The notes below the pieces were generated by a model, which saw nothing but the letters and a program-made list of their open reading frames with translations, had not been told where the DNA came from and ran no database searches. Positions 33,388 through 42,574 of a stretch of DNA of 64,000 nt are shown here, piece by piece (within the stretch, counting starts at the first letter, position 1; the number at the start of each line of letters is the position of its first letter). The translations under genes and the position numbers were made by a program. The DNA is from GCA-2737725 sp965229355 (lineage in GTDB: Bacteria > Pseudomonadota > Alphaproteobacteria > Rhodospirillales > Rhodospirillaceae), in NCBI GenBank assembly GCA_965229355.1, contig OZ245869.1, forward strand, positions 3,410,001 to 3,474,000. The letters are read 5' to 3'.

Positions 33388-34113
33388 ATGGATCCCGTAA
33401 TTACGCAAGGCGCGGTTGCCGCCGTTGGAACCGCTAATCACCTTTCGGCATGGTCCTTGTTCATGCAGGCCGACCTTGTGGTGAAGACGGTCATGTTGGG
33501 CCTGATCTTCGCCTCGCTGTGGAGCTGGGCGATCATATTCGACAAGGTGATCCGGTTGCGGTCGCTGTCTCGTCAGGCTGAAGACTTTGAAGAAAAGTTC
33601 TGGTCGGGCTCTTCGTTAGAAGACTTGTACGAACGCATTGGCACCAAGCCGCGTGAACCGATGTCGGCGATCTTCGTGGCCGCGATGCGCGAATGGAAAC
33701 GTTCTGCTGCCAAGCCGGGTGCTGTCAGCAATGCCAGCACACTGGGCGAGCGCTTGGACCGCGTGATGAAAATCAGCCTTGAGCGCGAAATGGATATTCT
33801 TCAGCGCCGCATGATCTTCCTGGCCTCAACGGGTTCGGTAGCTCCGTTCTTAGGTCTGTTCGGCACCGTGTGGGGGATTATGAACACCTTCACCGCCATT
33901 GGTGCGACATCCGACACCAGCCTTGCGACGGTGGCTCCAGGTATCGCTGAAGCGTTGTTTGCTACCGCGATTGGCCTCGTGGCCGCGATCCCGGCTGTCA
34001 TTGGCTACAACAAACTGTCGAGCGACATGAACCGTTACGCCGTGCGTTTGGAAAACTTCGCCGGTGAATTCGGCGCGATCTTGTCGCGTCAGTTAGATGT
34101 GCGAGGCAACTAA
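33388..34113 (+). CDS. tolQ: Tol-Pal system proton-channel protein TolQ
   Basis: The 241-residue inner-membrane protein has three membrane segments: VVKTVMLGLIFASLWSWAII near 30-50, IFLASTGSVAPFLGLFGTVWGI near 145-167, and GIAEALFATAIGLVAAIPAVI near 190-210. With TolR it uses the proton gradient to power envelope constriction during division. AGGAAG lies upstream of ATG 33388. The gene is followed by tolR after 2 bases. Confidence 0.96.
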   Translation: MDPVITQGAVAAVGTANHLSAWSLFMQADLVVKTVMLGLIFASLWSWAIIFDKVIRLRSLSRQAEDFEEKFWSGSSLEDLYERIGTKPREPMSAIFVAAMREWKRSAAKPGAVSNASTLGERLDRVMKISLEREMDILQRRMIFLASTGSVAPFLGLFGTVWGIMNTFTAIGATSDTSLATVAPGIAEALFATAIGLVAAIPAVIGYNKLSSDMNRYAVRLENFAGEFGAILSRQLDVRGN

Positions 34114-34115
34114 CG

Positions 34116-34580
34116 GTGGGCGCATTTATTAAAGGAGCGGGTGGGGGCAAATCGAGCCGTCGCAATTTTGCGCCGGTAGCTGAAATCAACGTGACCCCGA
34201 TGGTCGACGTGATGTTGGTGCTGTTGGTGATCTTCATTGTCACCGCGCCATTGTTGCAAACCGGCGTGAATGTGAACCTGCCGCAAGCGAACAAAGCCAA
34301 GTCGCTACCGCAAGACAACAAACCGCTGAACTTGTTCGTGCAGAAAGACGGCGCGTTCTTTTTGAACGGTCCTGAGAACGCGGTGACGTTGGAAGAGTTG
34401 CGCCCCAAGTTGATTGCCATGAAGCAATCAAACCCCGAGCTGAATATTTACGTGCGTGGTGATCGCGATGTGCCCTATGGGCGCATGATGGAAGCGATGG
34501 CGGAAGTGCAGGCGGCAGGCTTTACCAAAGTCGCCTTCGTGACTGACCCGCCGAAGAAATCAATGCGCGCGCCGCGTTAA
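34116..34580 (+). CDS. tolR: Tol-Pal system protein TolR
   Basis: The product has 154 residues from GTG 34116. It is basic at the N-terminus, then EINVTPMVDVMLVLLVIFIVTAPLL forms the single membrane segment, with the proton-carrying Asp in MVDVML. A periplasmic domain follows. It has the usual size of the ExbD/TolR family and is co-transcribed with tolQ. Confidence 0.96.
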   Translation: MGAFIKGAGGGKSSRRNFAPVAEINVTPMVDVMLVLLVIFIVTAPLLQTGVNVNLPQANKAKSLPQDNKPLNLFVQKDGAFFLNGPENAVTLEELRPKLIAMKQSNPELNIYVRGDRDVPYGRMMEAMAEVQAAGFTKVAFVTDPPKKSMRAPR

Positions 34581-34613
34581 ATATACAGACGCAGAGACAC
34601 TTGAATAAAGACC

Positions 34614-35444
34614 ATGCGTAGATCGCCTAACACGTCCATCCAACCAAACGAATCCAAGGGCATTGTGTTGTCCTTGGTGCTGCACGTGGGCGTGGTACTG
34701 GCGGGCTACATGAGCTTCCCATTCTTGAAAAAAGACCCGCCGGAAGAAGCGCCGATCATTATCGAGATGGTGGAAATCGCTGACGTGACTGCGGCACCAC
34801 CCAAGCCCGTGCCGGTGGAAGAGCCCAAGCCTGCCCCGAAGGAAGAAATGAAGGTGGAGCCGATCAAGGTGGCTGACATGTCGCAGCCAACCCCTGATCA
34901 AATGCCGCCCCCGCCGGATTTCAAAATTCAGGAAGAGCCCAAGCCAAAGCCTGAACCCAAGAAGCCAGACCCACCAAAGCAGCAAAAGCCGCCTGAGAAG
35001 AAGAAAGATCAGTGGGCGGATTTGCAGTCCCTGGTGAAGGACCTGGAGAAGCAGGACAATAAAAAGCCGAACCAGCAACAAGCCGCTGTTCAGCCCGATA
35101 AGGCTAAAGTGATTGCGCCGAATATCTCGGACAAGGCAACCATGACCGAGCTAGACGCCATTCGCGCTCATATTGAAGCCTGCTGGCGGATCGATCCGGG
35201 TAAGGAAGGCATTGATAATTTGTCGGCTGAAGTGCGTGTCTACATCAATCGTGACGGTTCTGTGCAACAAGCACAAATTGTGGACATGGGCCGCTATTTT
35301 GCAGATTCTACCTTCCGGACGTTCGCTAATAGTGCGCGTAACGCTGTATTGAGTTGTGGGAACATCCCATTTTCGCCACAACGTTACGACACATTCAAAG
35401 ATGGCATTGTCTTTAACTTCAGTCCCCAAGGTCGCGTAAACTAG
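34614..35444 (+). CDS. tolA: Tol-Pal system protein TolA
   Basis: The 276-residue protein has an N-terminal membrane anchor (GIVLSLVLHVGVVLAGYMSF, about 16-35), a long P/K/E-rich stretch (50-150) that likely spans the periplasm, and a C-terminal TolA/TonB-like domain with two Cys (HIEACWRIDPGKEG and AVLSCGNIPFSPQRYDTF). It links TolQR to Pal and TolB. The proline-rich region makes it a plausible EF-P client. Confidence 0.9.
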   Translation: MRRSPNTSIQPNESKGIVLSLVLHVGVVLAGYMSFPFLKKDPPEEAPIIIEMVEIADVTAAPPKPVPVEEPKPAPKEEMKVEPIKVADMSQPTPDQMPPPPDFKIQEEPKPKPEPKKPDPPKQQKPPEKKKDQWADLQSLVKDLEKQDNKKPNQQQAAVQPDKAKVIAPNISDKATMTELDAIRAHIEACWRIDPGKEGIDNLSAEVRVYINRDGSVQQAQIVDMGRYFADSTFRTFANSARNAVLSCGNIPFSPQRYDTFKDGIVFNFSPQGRVN

Positions 35445-35522
35445 ACAGGACTGATGAAACTAAAACGCCTGAACTACATTTTTGATCGAACCGTTTAATT
35501 TATTGATGTGCGGGTGATGCGA

Positions 35523-36854
35523 ATGATGAAGCGCTTCGTAGTGGCAATCTTAGCCGCTCTCTTGTTGGCCCCGGTCGTTGCGATCGGATCAGCTCAAGCC
35601 CAGGTGAAGATTGATATTACCCGTGGGCGCGTTGAGCCCATGCCGATTGCGATCACCACCTTTGCTGGGTCGAACGACCAGAGCAACCAAGTGGGCCGCG
35701 ATGTCAGCGAAGTGATCTCGAAAAACCTGGAGCGCTCTGGGTTATTCAAGCCGCTCGATCCCAAAGGCTTCTTGCAGCAATTAACCTCGCTCGAAGTTCA
35801 GCCGCGCTTCCCCGATTGGCGCACGATTTCGGCCCAAGCCTTGGTGCAGGGTGTTGTCGAACCGATGCCTTCGGGCCAGCTTCGTATCGCATTCCGGTTG
35901 TGGGATGTGTTCGGTGGTCAGCAAATGGTGGGGCAGGCGTATGTGACCCAACCTGAGAATTGGCGCCGTGTTGCGCACATCATCTCGGACGCGATTTACA
36001 CTGCTATTACTGGCGAAAGCGGCTATTTCGATACGCGCATTGTCTACATCGCGGAAAGCGGTGACCCGACCAAGCGCGTGAAGAAGCTTGCGATCATGGA
36101 TCAGGACGGTGCTAACCATCGCTACTTAACCGATGGCGCAAACCTGGTGCTGACGCCGCGCTTCTCACCGACCACGCAGGAAATCACGTATCTCTCGTAC
36201 TTCCGTAACGTGCCACGCGTGTATCTGTTCAACATTGATACGGGCCGTCAGGAAGTGTTGGGCGATTTCCCAGGCATGACCTATGCGCCGCGCTTTGCGC
36301 CCGATGGCAACAAAGTCATCTTCAGCATGGCTGGCGATGGCAACTCGGATATTTACGAGATGGATTTGCGCACGCGCCGCACCACGCGCCTGACAGATCA
36401 TCCATCGATTGATACATCGCCCAGCTACTCACCAAATCGTGACCAGATCACATTCAACTCTGATCGCGGTGGCAGCCAGCAGCTTTATGTGATGAATGCC
36501 GATGGCACGAACGTGCAACGCATTAGCTTTGGTCAAGGCAAATACGGCACCCCTGTATGGTCGCCGCGCGGAGACTTGATTGCGTTTACACGCATGAATC
36601 AGGGCAATTTCTATATTGGCGTGATGAAGCCCGATGGCTCAGGCGAGCGCTTGCTGGCCGAAGGCTATATCGTTGAGAGTCCGACATGGTCGCCCAACGG
36701 GCGTGTTCTCATGTACTTCGCGCAGTCGCGTTCGACGGCCACCCAGCCGGGCCGTGTGCGACTCTTCTCAATTGATCTAACTGGTTATAATCAAAGGGAA
36801 ATTTTGACGCCCCAAGACGCGTCTGACCCCGCGTGGTCGCCCTTGATCCCTTAA
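35523..36854 (+). CDS. tolB: Tol-Pal system beta-propeller protein TolB
   Basis: The protein has 443 residues from ATG 35523; upstream GTG and ATG codons at 35508-35519 are possible alternatives. A signal peptide (KRFVVAILAALLLAPVVAIGSAQA) leads to the N-terminal domain, then a propeller whose repeats contain the D-G-x-x-I/V-x-F/Y pattern (APDGNKVIFSMAGDGNSDIYEMD, SPNRDQITFNSDRGGSQQLYVMNADG). Periplasmic TolB binds Pal. Followed by pal after 270 bases. Confidence 0.96.
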   Translation: MMKRFVVAILAALLLAPVVAIGSAQAQVKIDITRGRVEPMPIAITTFAGSNDQSNQVGRDVSEVISKNLERSGLFKPLDPKGFLQQLTSLEVQPRFPDWRTISAQALVQGVVEPMPSGQLRIAFRLWDVFGGQQMVGQAYVTQPENWRRVAHIISDAIYTAITGESGYFDTRIVYIAESGDPTKRVKKLAIMDQDGANHRYLTDGANLVLTPRFSPTTQEITYLSYFRNVPRVYLFNIDTGRQEVLGDFPGMTYAPRFAPDGNKVIFSMAGDGNSDIYEMDLRTRRTTRLTDHPSIDTSPSYSPNRDQITFNSDRGGSQQLYVMNADGTNVQRISFGQGKYGTPVWSPRGDLIAFTRMNQGNFYIGVMKPDGSGERLLAEGYIVESPTWSPNGRVLMYFAQSRSTATQPGRVRLFSIDLTGYNQREILTPQDASDPAWSPLIP

Positions 36855-36944
36855 AAATCTTTCAGGGTATGCTGTAATAATAGTCGGCTCTGCTAAGGCA
36901 TTGAATGCTTTGAAGATATTCTGTTGCGATGCAGTGATTCTTTT

Positions 36945-36972
36945 TTGCAACAGGCGTAAAACAATGTATATT
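36945..36972 (+). promoter_or_regulatory. Candidate sigma-70-like promoter upstream of pal
   Basis: TTGCAA (36945-36950) and TATATT (36967-36972) are separated by 16 bases, about 150 bases upstream of the pal ATG. The 270-base gap after tolB fits a separate promoter that lets the abundant Pal lipoprotein be made above the level of the operon. It is a consensus match only. Confidence 0.35.
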
Positions 36973-37124
36973 CAGGGGCATAAGGGAGCCAAAACGCTGT
37001 AACAGGGTCTTGAATCCAACGGTGGTCTTGGTAAAAGAGGGCCCGAAACTAAAAAATTTCGTGGCAAATTCGCTCTGCTACAACAACGTTCTATCGGCAA
37101 CTTAGTACACCCCAGGGGATAAAA

Positions 37125-37613
37125 ATGAACATCCGCTTTATCAGTGCGGTCATCGTCGCAGTAGCCTTGGCTGCTTGCGCCGGCAAAAAGACAGACACCA
37201 CCGCGGCCAGCACAGCAACGCCAGCTGTGACTGCTCCGGCGAAGACCGGCCCGGCTCCGGACTCGGTTGAATACTTCAACACGGTCGTTGGCAACACCAT
37301 TGGCTACGACTTCGACAAGTTCGAACTCCGCGCTGATGCGCAAGCCATCCTCCGCGGCCAAGCTGCTTGGTTGAACCAAAACCCGTCGCGCACCGTGACC
37401 ATCGAAGGTCATGCTGACGAACGCGGCACCCGCGAATACAACTTGGGCCTCGGCGAACGCCGCGCCACCGCTGCTAAGCAATACCTGACCTCGTTGGGCG
37501 TTGCTGCGAGCCGCGTGAAGACGATCTCTTACGGTAAAGAGCGTCCGACCTGCGTTGCGTCGGAAGAAAGCTGCTTTGCTAAGAACCGTCGTGGCGTCTC
37601 GGTCGTTCAGTAA
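37125..37613 (+). CDS. pal: Peptidoglycan-associated lipoprotein Pal
   Basis: The 162-residue lipoprotein has a signal peptide ending in the lipobox LAAC (Cys20), a disordered T/A-rich stretch, then an OmpA-like domain: IGYDFDKFELRADAQAIL, VTIEGHADERGTREYNLGLGERRATAAKQYL and the C-terminal NRRGVSVV. Pal sits in the outer membrane and holds peptidoglycan. AGGGGA is upstream of the ATG, and a strong terminator follows. Confidence 0.97.
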   Translation: MNIRFISAVIVAVALAACAGKKTDTTAASTATPAVTAPAKTGPAPDSVEYFNTVVGNTIGYDFDKFELRADAQAILRGQAAWLNQNPSRTVTIEGHADERGTREYNLGLGERRATAAKQYLTSLGVAASRVKTISYGKERPTCVASEESCFAKNRRGVSVVQ

Positions 37614-37636
37614 GACCGCTTCGCTTTAAGGTTACG

Positions 37637-37668
37637 ATTGGGCCGGAGAAATCCGGCCCAATTTTTTT
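37637..37668 (+). terminator. Rho-independent terminator after pal
   Basis: ATTGGGCCGGA pairs with TCCGGCCCAAT around the loop GAAA, followed by seven T. It lies 24 bases after the pal stop, which separates pal from cpoB transcriptionally at least in part. Confidence 0.92.
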
Positions 37669-37756
37669 GTGCCTGCTGCTAGGCACATTGTGGTCCCATC
37701 TGGGGGCTACCTTGCACTTCGCACTGGCTTGAAGTGCTTATCATGCATCATGATAA
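37669..37756. repeat. Run of inverted repeats between pal and cpoB
   Basis: Three further inverted repeats follow the pal terminator. GTGCCT/AGGCAC is at 37669-37686. GCACTTC/GAAGTGC is at 37714-37737. The near-perfect TTATCATG-CAT-CATGATAA is at 37738-37756. The last is short-spaced and symmetric like a regulator's binding site and lies 64 bases ahead of the cpoB ATG. Function is not shown. Confidence 0.5.
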
Positions 37757-37819
37757 CGCCTGAATTTGCGGCCATGATGTCCCACCTGAATTTGAACCAT
37801 TTGACGTAAGAGCTTCTCG

Positions 37820-39001
37820 ATGCGCCAAACTCTGACCACTCTGTTTCCCTTTCGCAATTTGACTGCGGCCGCTTTGGTTGCTGGCTTCGCTGTCACGGCG
37901 CTGCCTGCGCAAGCGCAAAGCACACGCGAACTGAATGATCGTTTGCTGCGCGTTGAACAGCAAATGATGCGCAGCGGCAGTGAAGAAGCCGCCAACCTGC
38001 AAGCCCGCGTGATCAAGTTAGAACAGTTGGTTGAACAACTGACGGGTCAGTTGGAAGAAGCGCGTTTCCGCAATGGTCAGTTGACCAAGCAGATCGAGCA
38101 GTTGTCGAACGACATGAATTACCGCGTCGCTGTATTGGAGCAAGGTGCAGGTGGCGGGCAGGGTGTGCCCCCAGGCCAGGCCATGCCGAACACACCGCCG
38201 CCACAACAACAGCAACAACGCCCAGCGCAACAGCCGCGTCAGCTTCAGGGCGATCAGTTGCCGGAATATGATCCGAACGCGCCGTTGTCACGGCCTATGT
38301 CGACGCAACCGAGTGTAGCCCCCGCGCGCACGCAAACCCCAGTTCAGGCTGGCCCACCACCCATGACCGACGGCAATGTGCGGGCCTCAACAGCGGGCGA
38401 TAATACGTTCGGGTCTTTGCGCACCGATGCGCAAGGCCGCGCACTGGCCGCTGACCCGAACGAAGCTGCTGCCGCTGCGCAACAAGCGCGCCAAGCGCCG
38501 CAACTGACACCGCCGCCATCGCAACCTGCACCGATGCGTGCGCCTAATCCTGGCGCTGTGTCTGGCAGCCAGTTAGGCGCTGGCGGTGCTGAAGGCACGG
38601 CCAAGCTGCCTGATGGAACACCGAAAGCCCAATATGATTTCGCGTTCGATTATTTGAAGCGCCAGGATTATCCGAACGCTGAATCAACCTTCCGCGAGTT
38701 CTTGAAGAAGTATCCGAAAGATCCGCTGGCGGGGAACGCACAGTACTGGTTGGGCGAAACGCACTATGTACGTGGCGACTACCAGAAAGCCGCTGTGGAA
38801 TTCATGAACGGTTATCAGAATTATCCGAAGAGCAACAAGGCCCCGGATAACTTGCTGAAACTGGGCATGGCGTTGGGCAACATTGGTCAAGCGCAAGGGG
38901 CCTGCACAGCCTTGGGCCGCTTGAACAAAGAATACCCCGATGCGGGCGATCAAATCCGCCGCAGCGTTCAGCAAGAACGCACCAAGCTGAAGTGCCCGTA
39001 A
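37820..39001 (+). CDS. cpoB: Tol-Pal system / cell division coordinator CpoB (YbgF)
   Basis: The 393-residue protein has a signal peptide (AAALVAGFAVTALPAQAQ), a coiled coil (STRELNDRLLRVEQQMM to about 105), a long P/Q-rich linker (110-260), and TPR units at the C-terminus (AQYDFAFDYLKRQDYPNAESTFREFLKKYP, AQYWLGETHYVRGDYQKAAVEFM). CpoB couples Tol-Pal to peptidoglycan synthesis. The linker is longer than in enterobacteria. The stop overlaps the tilS start. Confidence 0.93.
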   Translation: MRQTLTTLFPFRNLTAAALVAGFAVTALPAQAQSTRELNDRLLRVEQQMMRSGSEEAANLQARVIKLEQLVEQLTGQLEEARFRNGQLTKQIEQLSNDMNYRVAVLEQGAGGGQGVPPGQAMPNTPPPQQQQQRPAQQPRQLQGDQLPEYDPNAPLSRPMSTQPSVAPARTQTPVQAGPPPMTDGNVRASTAGDNTFGSLRTDAQGRALAADPNEAAAAAQQARQAPQLTPPPSQPAPMRAPNPGAVSGSQLGAGGAEGTAKLPDGTPKAQYDFAFDYLKRQDYPNAESTFREFLKKYPKDPLAGNAQYWLGETHYVRGDYQKAAVEFMNGYQNYPKSNKAPDNLLKLGMALGNIGQAQGACTALGRLNKEYPDAGDQIRRSVQQERTKLKCP

Positions 39002-40338
39002 ATCCCAACACGCGGGAAGTCTCTGCTGCGCCTTTAACCGCAGATGATTTTAATGCCGCCATGGCAAGCTTTGCCGTGGCGGATCAAGCGCACATCGCGG
39101 TTGCCGTTTCTGGCGGGGCTGACAGCATGGCGTTGATGCTGCTGGCAGCCGCCTGGGCCAAGCCGCGCAACATTCGCGTCACCGCTCTCACTGTCGATCA
39201 TCGCTTACGCCCTGAAGCCGCCAGGGAAGCCCAAAGTGTTGAGCAGTGGCTGGGCGCACGCGGTATCACGCATGAAACGTTGGTATGGGACGAAGGCGAA
39301 GAGGTCCGCCATTTCGCGCGCAGTGCTCAAGAGGCCGCCCGCGATGCGCGCTATAACTTATTGACTCAGTGGTGCCACGCGAACAATTGCACTCATTTGT
39401 TGCTGGCGCATCACGCCGACGACCAGATTGAAACCTTCTTTATTCGCCTCAGCCGGGGCAGTGGCGTGCAGGGTTTGGGCGGCATGGATGCGCGCATTAA
39501 CGTGCAGGGCATTACTCTCCTGCGCCCATTGCTTGAGGTGCGCAAAGCCCAGTTGATCGCAACCTGCCAAGCGCATCATCAGGATTGGATTGAAGACCCA
39601 TCCAATACCAGCAACAAATATACCCGCAGTCGCTTCCGCCAGGCGCGAGATATGCTTGAGGCCGAGGGCCTGACGCCAGATCGGCTGCTCACCACGATCA
39701 AACACATGCAACGCGCGCGTGAGGTGATTAATCAGGCCGTGGCTGCGCTGGCTGATGATGCCTGCACATGGTCTGCTTTTGGTGCAGCAACGGTGTCTGC
39801 GAAAAAGCTGTTCACGAGTGCCGATGAAATCTCGTTGCGTGTCCTCAGTGATGTGCTGCGCGCTGCTGGCGGCCAAATTTATGGTCCGCGGTTTGAGCGC
39901 CTCGAGCGGCTTCATGCAAAACTGAAAGCAGGCGATATGCCTGCGGTCACATTGCACGGCTGTAGCATCAGCCGCGCCGGTGATGCGATTTCAGTGATGC
40001 GTGAGGTCGCTGCCATTCGCGAAGAGCGCGCACTAACGCCGTCTTCATCCTTCATTTGGGATGGGCGCTTTGCATTTTCTGTCGGGCACATCCCATCAGG
40101 TTTGCGGCTGCGCCCCTACCAAACATCTGACAAGGCGTTTTGGGTGGAGCAGGGCGAATCCAGAGCCCTGAACGGTATACCAGCTGCGTTCCGCCGCACT
40201 TTGCCGGTCCTTGTGGATGAAAAAGGCCCTGTGGCATTTCCGCACCTCAACCTATGGCGTCATGATCGTGCCACCATTTCAACGGATATTGTTGTTCGGT
40301 TTGTGGGCGCCGACGCCGCTAACACCCTGGATATTTAA
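38992..40338 (+). CDS. tilS: tRNA(Ile)-lysidine synthase TilS
   Basis: TilS adds lysine to C34 of tRNA-Ile2. The 448-residue protein has the PP-loop AVAVSGGADSMALMLLAAAW (about 37-56), VDHRLRPEAAREA, LLAHHADDQIETFFIRL and EDPSNTSNKYTRSRFR. The GTG at 38992 gives a 10-base overlap with cpoB and keeps the alphaproteobacterial-type leading segment PLTADDFNAAM; ATG 39061 is a shorter alternative. Confidence 0.95.
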   Translation: MPVNPNTREVSAAPLTADDFNAAMASFAVADQAHIAVAVSGGADSMALMLLAAAWAKPRNIRVTALTVDHRLRPEAAREAQSVEQWLGARGITHETLVWDEGEEVRHFARSAQEAARDARYNLLTQWCHANNCTHLLLAHHADDQIETFFIRLSRGSGVQGLGGMDARINVQGITLLRPLLEVRKAQLIATCQAHHQDWIEDPSNTSNKYTRSRFRQARDMLEAEGLTPDRLLTTIKHMQRAREVINQAVAALADDACTWSAFGAATVSAKKLFTSADEISLRVLSDVLRAAGGQIYGPRFERLERLHAKLKAGDMPAVTLHGCSISRAGDAISVMREVAAIREERALTPSSSFIWDGRFAFSVGHIPSGLRLRPYQTSDKAFWVEQGESRALNGIPAAFRRTLPVLVDEKGPVAFPHLNLWRHDRATISTDIVVRFVGADAANTLDI

Positions 40339-40549
40339 GCAAATTCGGCACACAAACAGCGCGCTAAGCGTTTAAGTCTGCCGTGCAGTGGTTTGCGTAT
40401 AAAACGCAAAGCTGCTGTGTGCGCGAAAGCCATGATTTGGGTCATAAATCATTGGCTTGCGAGTGGGCTTTGGCGCACTATTTGAGTACCTAAGTAGGTG
40501 AGGCGTGTTGCCCGTTTTGGGGCCCGCCAAGGACATAAGGGTCAAGACG

Positions 40550-42475
40550 TTGAATATCAGCCGTAACCTCATGCTGTGGGTCATCATCCTGGTTTGCGTG
40601 GTGGCCTTGTTCAATTTGTTCCAGGGGGCGAGCCCGCGCTCAACAGCGCGTGAAATGCCGTTCTCGGAATTCCGTGCGGCTGTAGAGCGCAACGAGATCG
40701 CTGAAGTCACCATTCAAGGCGCCAACATTCTGGGCCAGTACAAATCGGGTGGTGATTTCCGCACATACTCTCCTGAAGACCCAAGCTTAGTTCCGAGCCT
40801 GTTGCAAAACGGCGTGGTGGTGAAAGCCGCTCCGCAAAGCAATGGCGAACTGTCGTTCTGGGCGGTGCTGCTCAACTGGTTCCCCATGCTGTTGCTAATT
40901 GGGGTTTGGATATTCTTCATGCGGCAGATGCAGGGCGGCGGTGGCAAAGCCATGGGCTTTGGCAAATCGCGCGCGAAACTGCTGACCGAAAAACAAGGCC
41001 GCGTAACGTTTGAAGACGTCGCTGGCGTTGAAGAAGCCAAAACCGACTTAGAAGAAATCGTCGAGTTCCTGCGCGACCCGCAGAAATTCCAGCGCTTGGG
41101 TGGTAAAATCCCGAAGGGCGTGTTGCTGGTTGGCCCGCCGGGCACTGGTAAAACATTGTTGGCGCGCGCCATTGCTGGCGAAGCTAACGTGCCGTTCTTC
41201 ACGATCTCAGGCTCAGACTTCGTTGAAATGTTCGTTGGCGTCGGCGCAAGCCGCGTCCGTGACATGTTCGAACAAGGCAAGAAGAACGCGCCTTGCATTA
41301 TCTTCATCGACGAAATCGACGCCGTCGGTCGCCATCGTGGCGCTGGCTTGGGCGGCGGGAACGACGAACGCGAACAGACACTGAATCAGTTACTCGTCGA
41401 GATGGATGGCTTCGAAGCCAATGACGGCGTGATCTTGATCGCCGCCACCAACCGTCCTGATGTGCTCGACCCAGCTTTGCTGCGTCCGGGTCGTTTCGAC
41501 CGTCAGATCGTTGTGCCGAACCCGGATATCGTGGGCCGCGAGCGCATCTTGCATGTTCACTCGCGCAAGACGCCCTTGGGTGCTGATGTGGACTTGAAAG
41601 TGATTGCCCGTGGTACGCCTGGGTTCTCAGGCGCTGACTTGGCGAACTTGGTGAACGAAGCGGCCTTAATGGCTGCGCGTAAAGCTAAGCGCGTCGTGGG
41701 TATGAGCGAGTTCGAGGAAGCTAAAGACAAGGTGATGATGGGCGCTGAACGTCGCTCGATGGTCATGACCGAAGAAGAAAAGAAGCTGACCGCATATCAC
41801 GAAGCGGGCCATGCGCTGGTAATGTTGAAAGTGCCGGGCCACGAGCCCTTGCATAAAGTCACTATCATTCCGCGCGGTCGTGCGTTGGGTGTGACGATGT
41901 GGCTGCCGGAACGCGACAAGTACAGCCAATCGCAAATCGAGATCAAAGCGCAGTTGGCGAGCTTATTCGGCGGCCGTGTCGCTGAAGAACTGACGTTCGG
42001 GATTGAGCGCGTAACCACTGGAGCATCAGACGATATCCGCCGTGCGACTGATATTGGTCGCCGCATGGTCACCGAGTTCGGCTTCTCCGAGAAACTTGGG
42101 CCGTTGCGTTATAACGACGAGTCAGGGGAAGTCTTCCTGGGTCGTTCAGTGACGCAAACCAAGAACGTGTCGGATGCAACCGCGCGTTTGATCGACGAGG
42201 AAATCCGCCGCTTCGTTGAAGAAGGCGAGGCCACAGCCCGCAAGATCATCGAAGACAGCCGCGAGCAGTTGGAAATCATCGCGCAAGGTTTGCTCGAGCA
42301 TGAAACCCTGTCGCGTGAAGACATCGAAGTTCTGCTGTCGGGTGGCAAGATCGACCGTAGCGATAAATCGCAGCCAAAGCCGCGTGAACCGGGCCGTCGC
42401 AGCTCGGTACCGACGGCAGGTGCGGGTGGCCAACGTCCGTTTGGTCAAACGCCATCACCGCAGACGGATGGTTGA
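40550..42475 (+). CDS. ftsH: ATP-dependent zinc metalloprotease FtsH
   Basis: The product has 641 residues from TTG 40550, which has AAGGG upstream and matches the family N-terminus (NISRNLMLWVII); GTG 40505 is an alternative. Two membrane segments (about 6-24 and 105-125) flank a periplasmic part. The AAA+ domain shows VGPPGTGKTLLARAIAG and CIIFIDEIDAVG with the SRH region NRPDVLDPALLRPGRFDRQ, and the protease domain has HEAGHALV. It degrades misfolded membrane proteins and regulators. A strong terminator follows. Confidence 0.96.
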   Translation: MNISRNLMLWVIILVCVVALFNLFQGASPRSTAREMPFSEFRAAVERNEIAEVTIQGANILGQYKSGGDFRTYSPEDPSLVPSLLQNGVVVKAAPQSNGELSFWAVLLNWFPMLLLIGVWIFFMRQMQGGGGKAMGFGKSRAKLLTEKQGRVTFEDVAGVEEAKTDLEEIVEFLRDPQKFQRLGGKIPKGVLLVGPPGTGKTLLARAIAGEANVPFFTISGSDFVEMFVGVGASRVRDMFEQGKKNAPCIIFIDEIDAVGRHRGAGLGGGNDEREQTLNQLLVEMDGFEANDGVILIAATNRPDVLDPALLRPGRFDRQIVVPNPDIVGRERILHVHSRKTPLGADVDLKVIARGTPGFSGADLANLVNEAALMAARKAKRVVGMSEFEEAKDKVMMGAERRSMVMTEEEKKLTAYHEAGHALVMLKVPGHEPLHKVTIIPRGRALGVTMWLPERDKYSQSQIEIKAQLASLFGGRVAEELTFGIERVTTGASDDIRRATDIGRRMVTEFGFSEKLGPLRYNDESGEVFLGRSVTQTKNVSDATARLIDEEIRRFVEEGEATARKIIEDSREQLEIIAQGLLEHETLSREDIEVLLSGGKIDRSDKSQPKPREPGRRSSVPTAGAGGQRPFGQTPSPQTDG

Positions 42476-42497
42476 TCTGCGAAGGTATCTGAATTTA

Positions 42498-42528
42498 AAA
42501 ACCCCGCTGGCGACAGCGGGGTTTTTGT
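42498..42528 (+). terminator. Rho-independent terminator after ftsH
   Basis: ACCCCGCTG pairs with CAGCGGGGT around GCGA and is followed by TTTTG. It lies about 25 bases after the ftsH stop and before folP. Confidence 0.88.
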
Positions 42529-42574
42529 TTGGCACAAGACAAACACTGCGCGATGCTAGCGTTGATATTGGAAA

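Noticed and set aside
36921..36953. Terminator between tolB and pal
   Set aside because: CTGTTGC/GCAACAG can pair, but the T-run lies in the loop, not after the stem.
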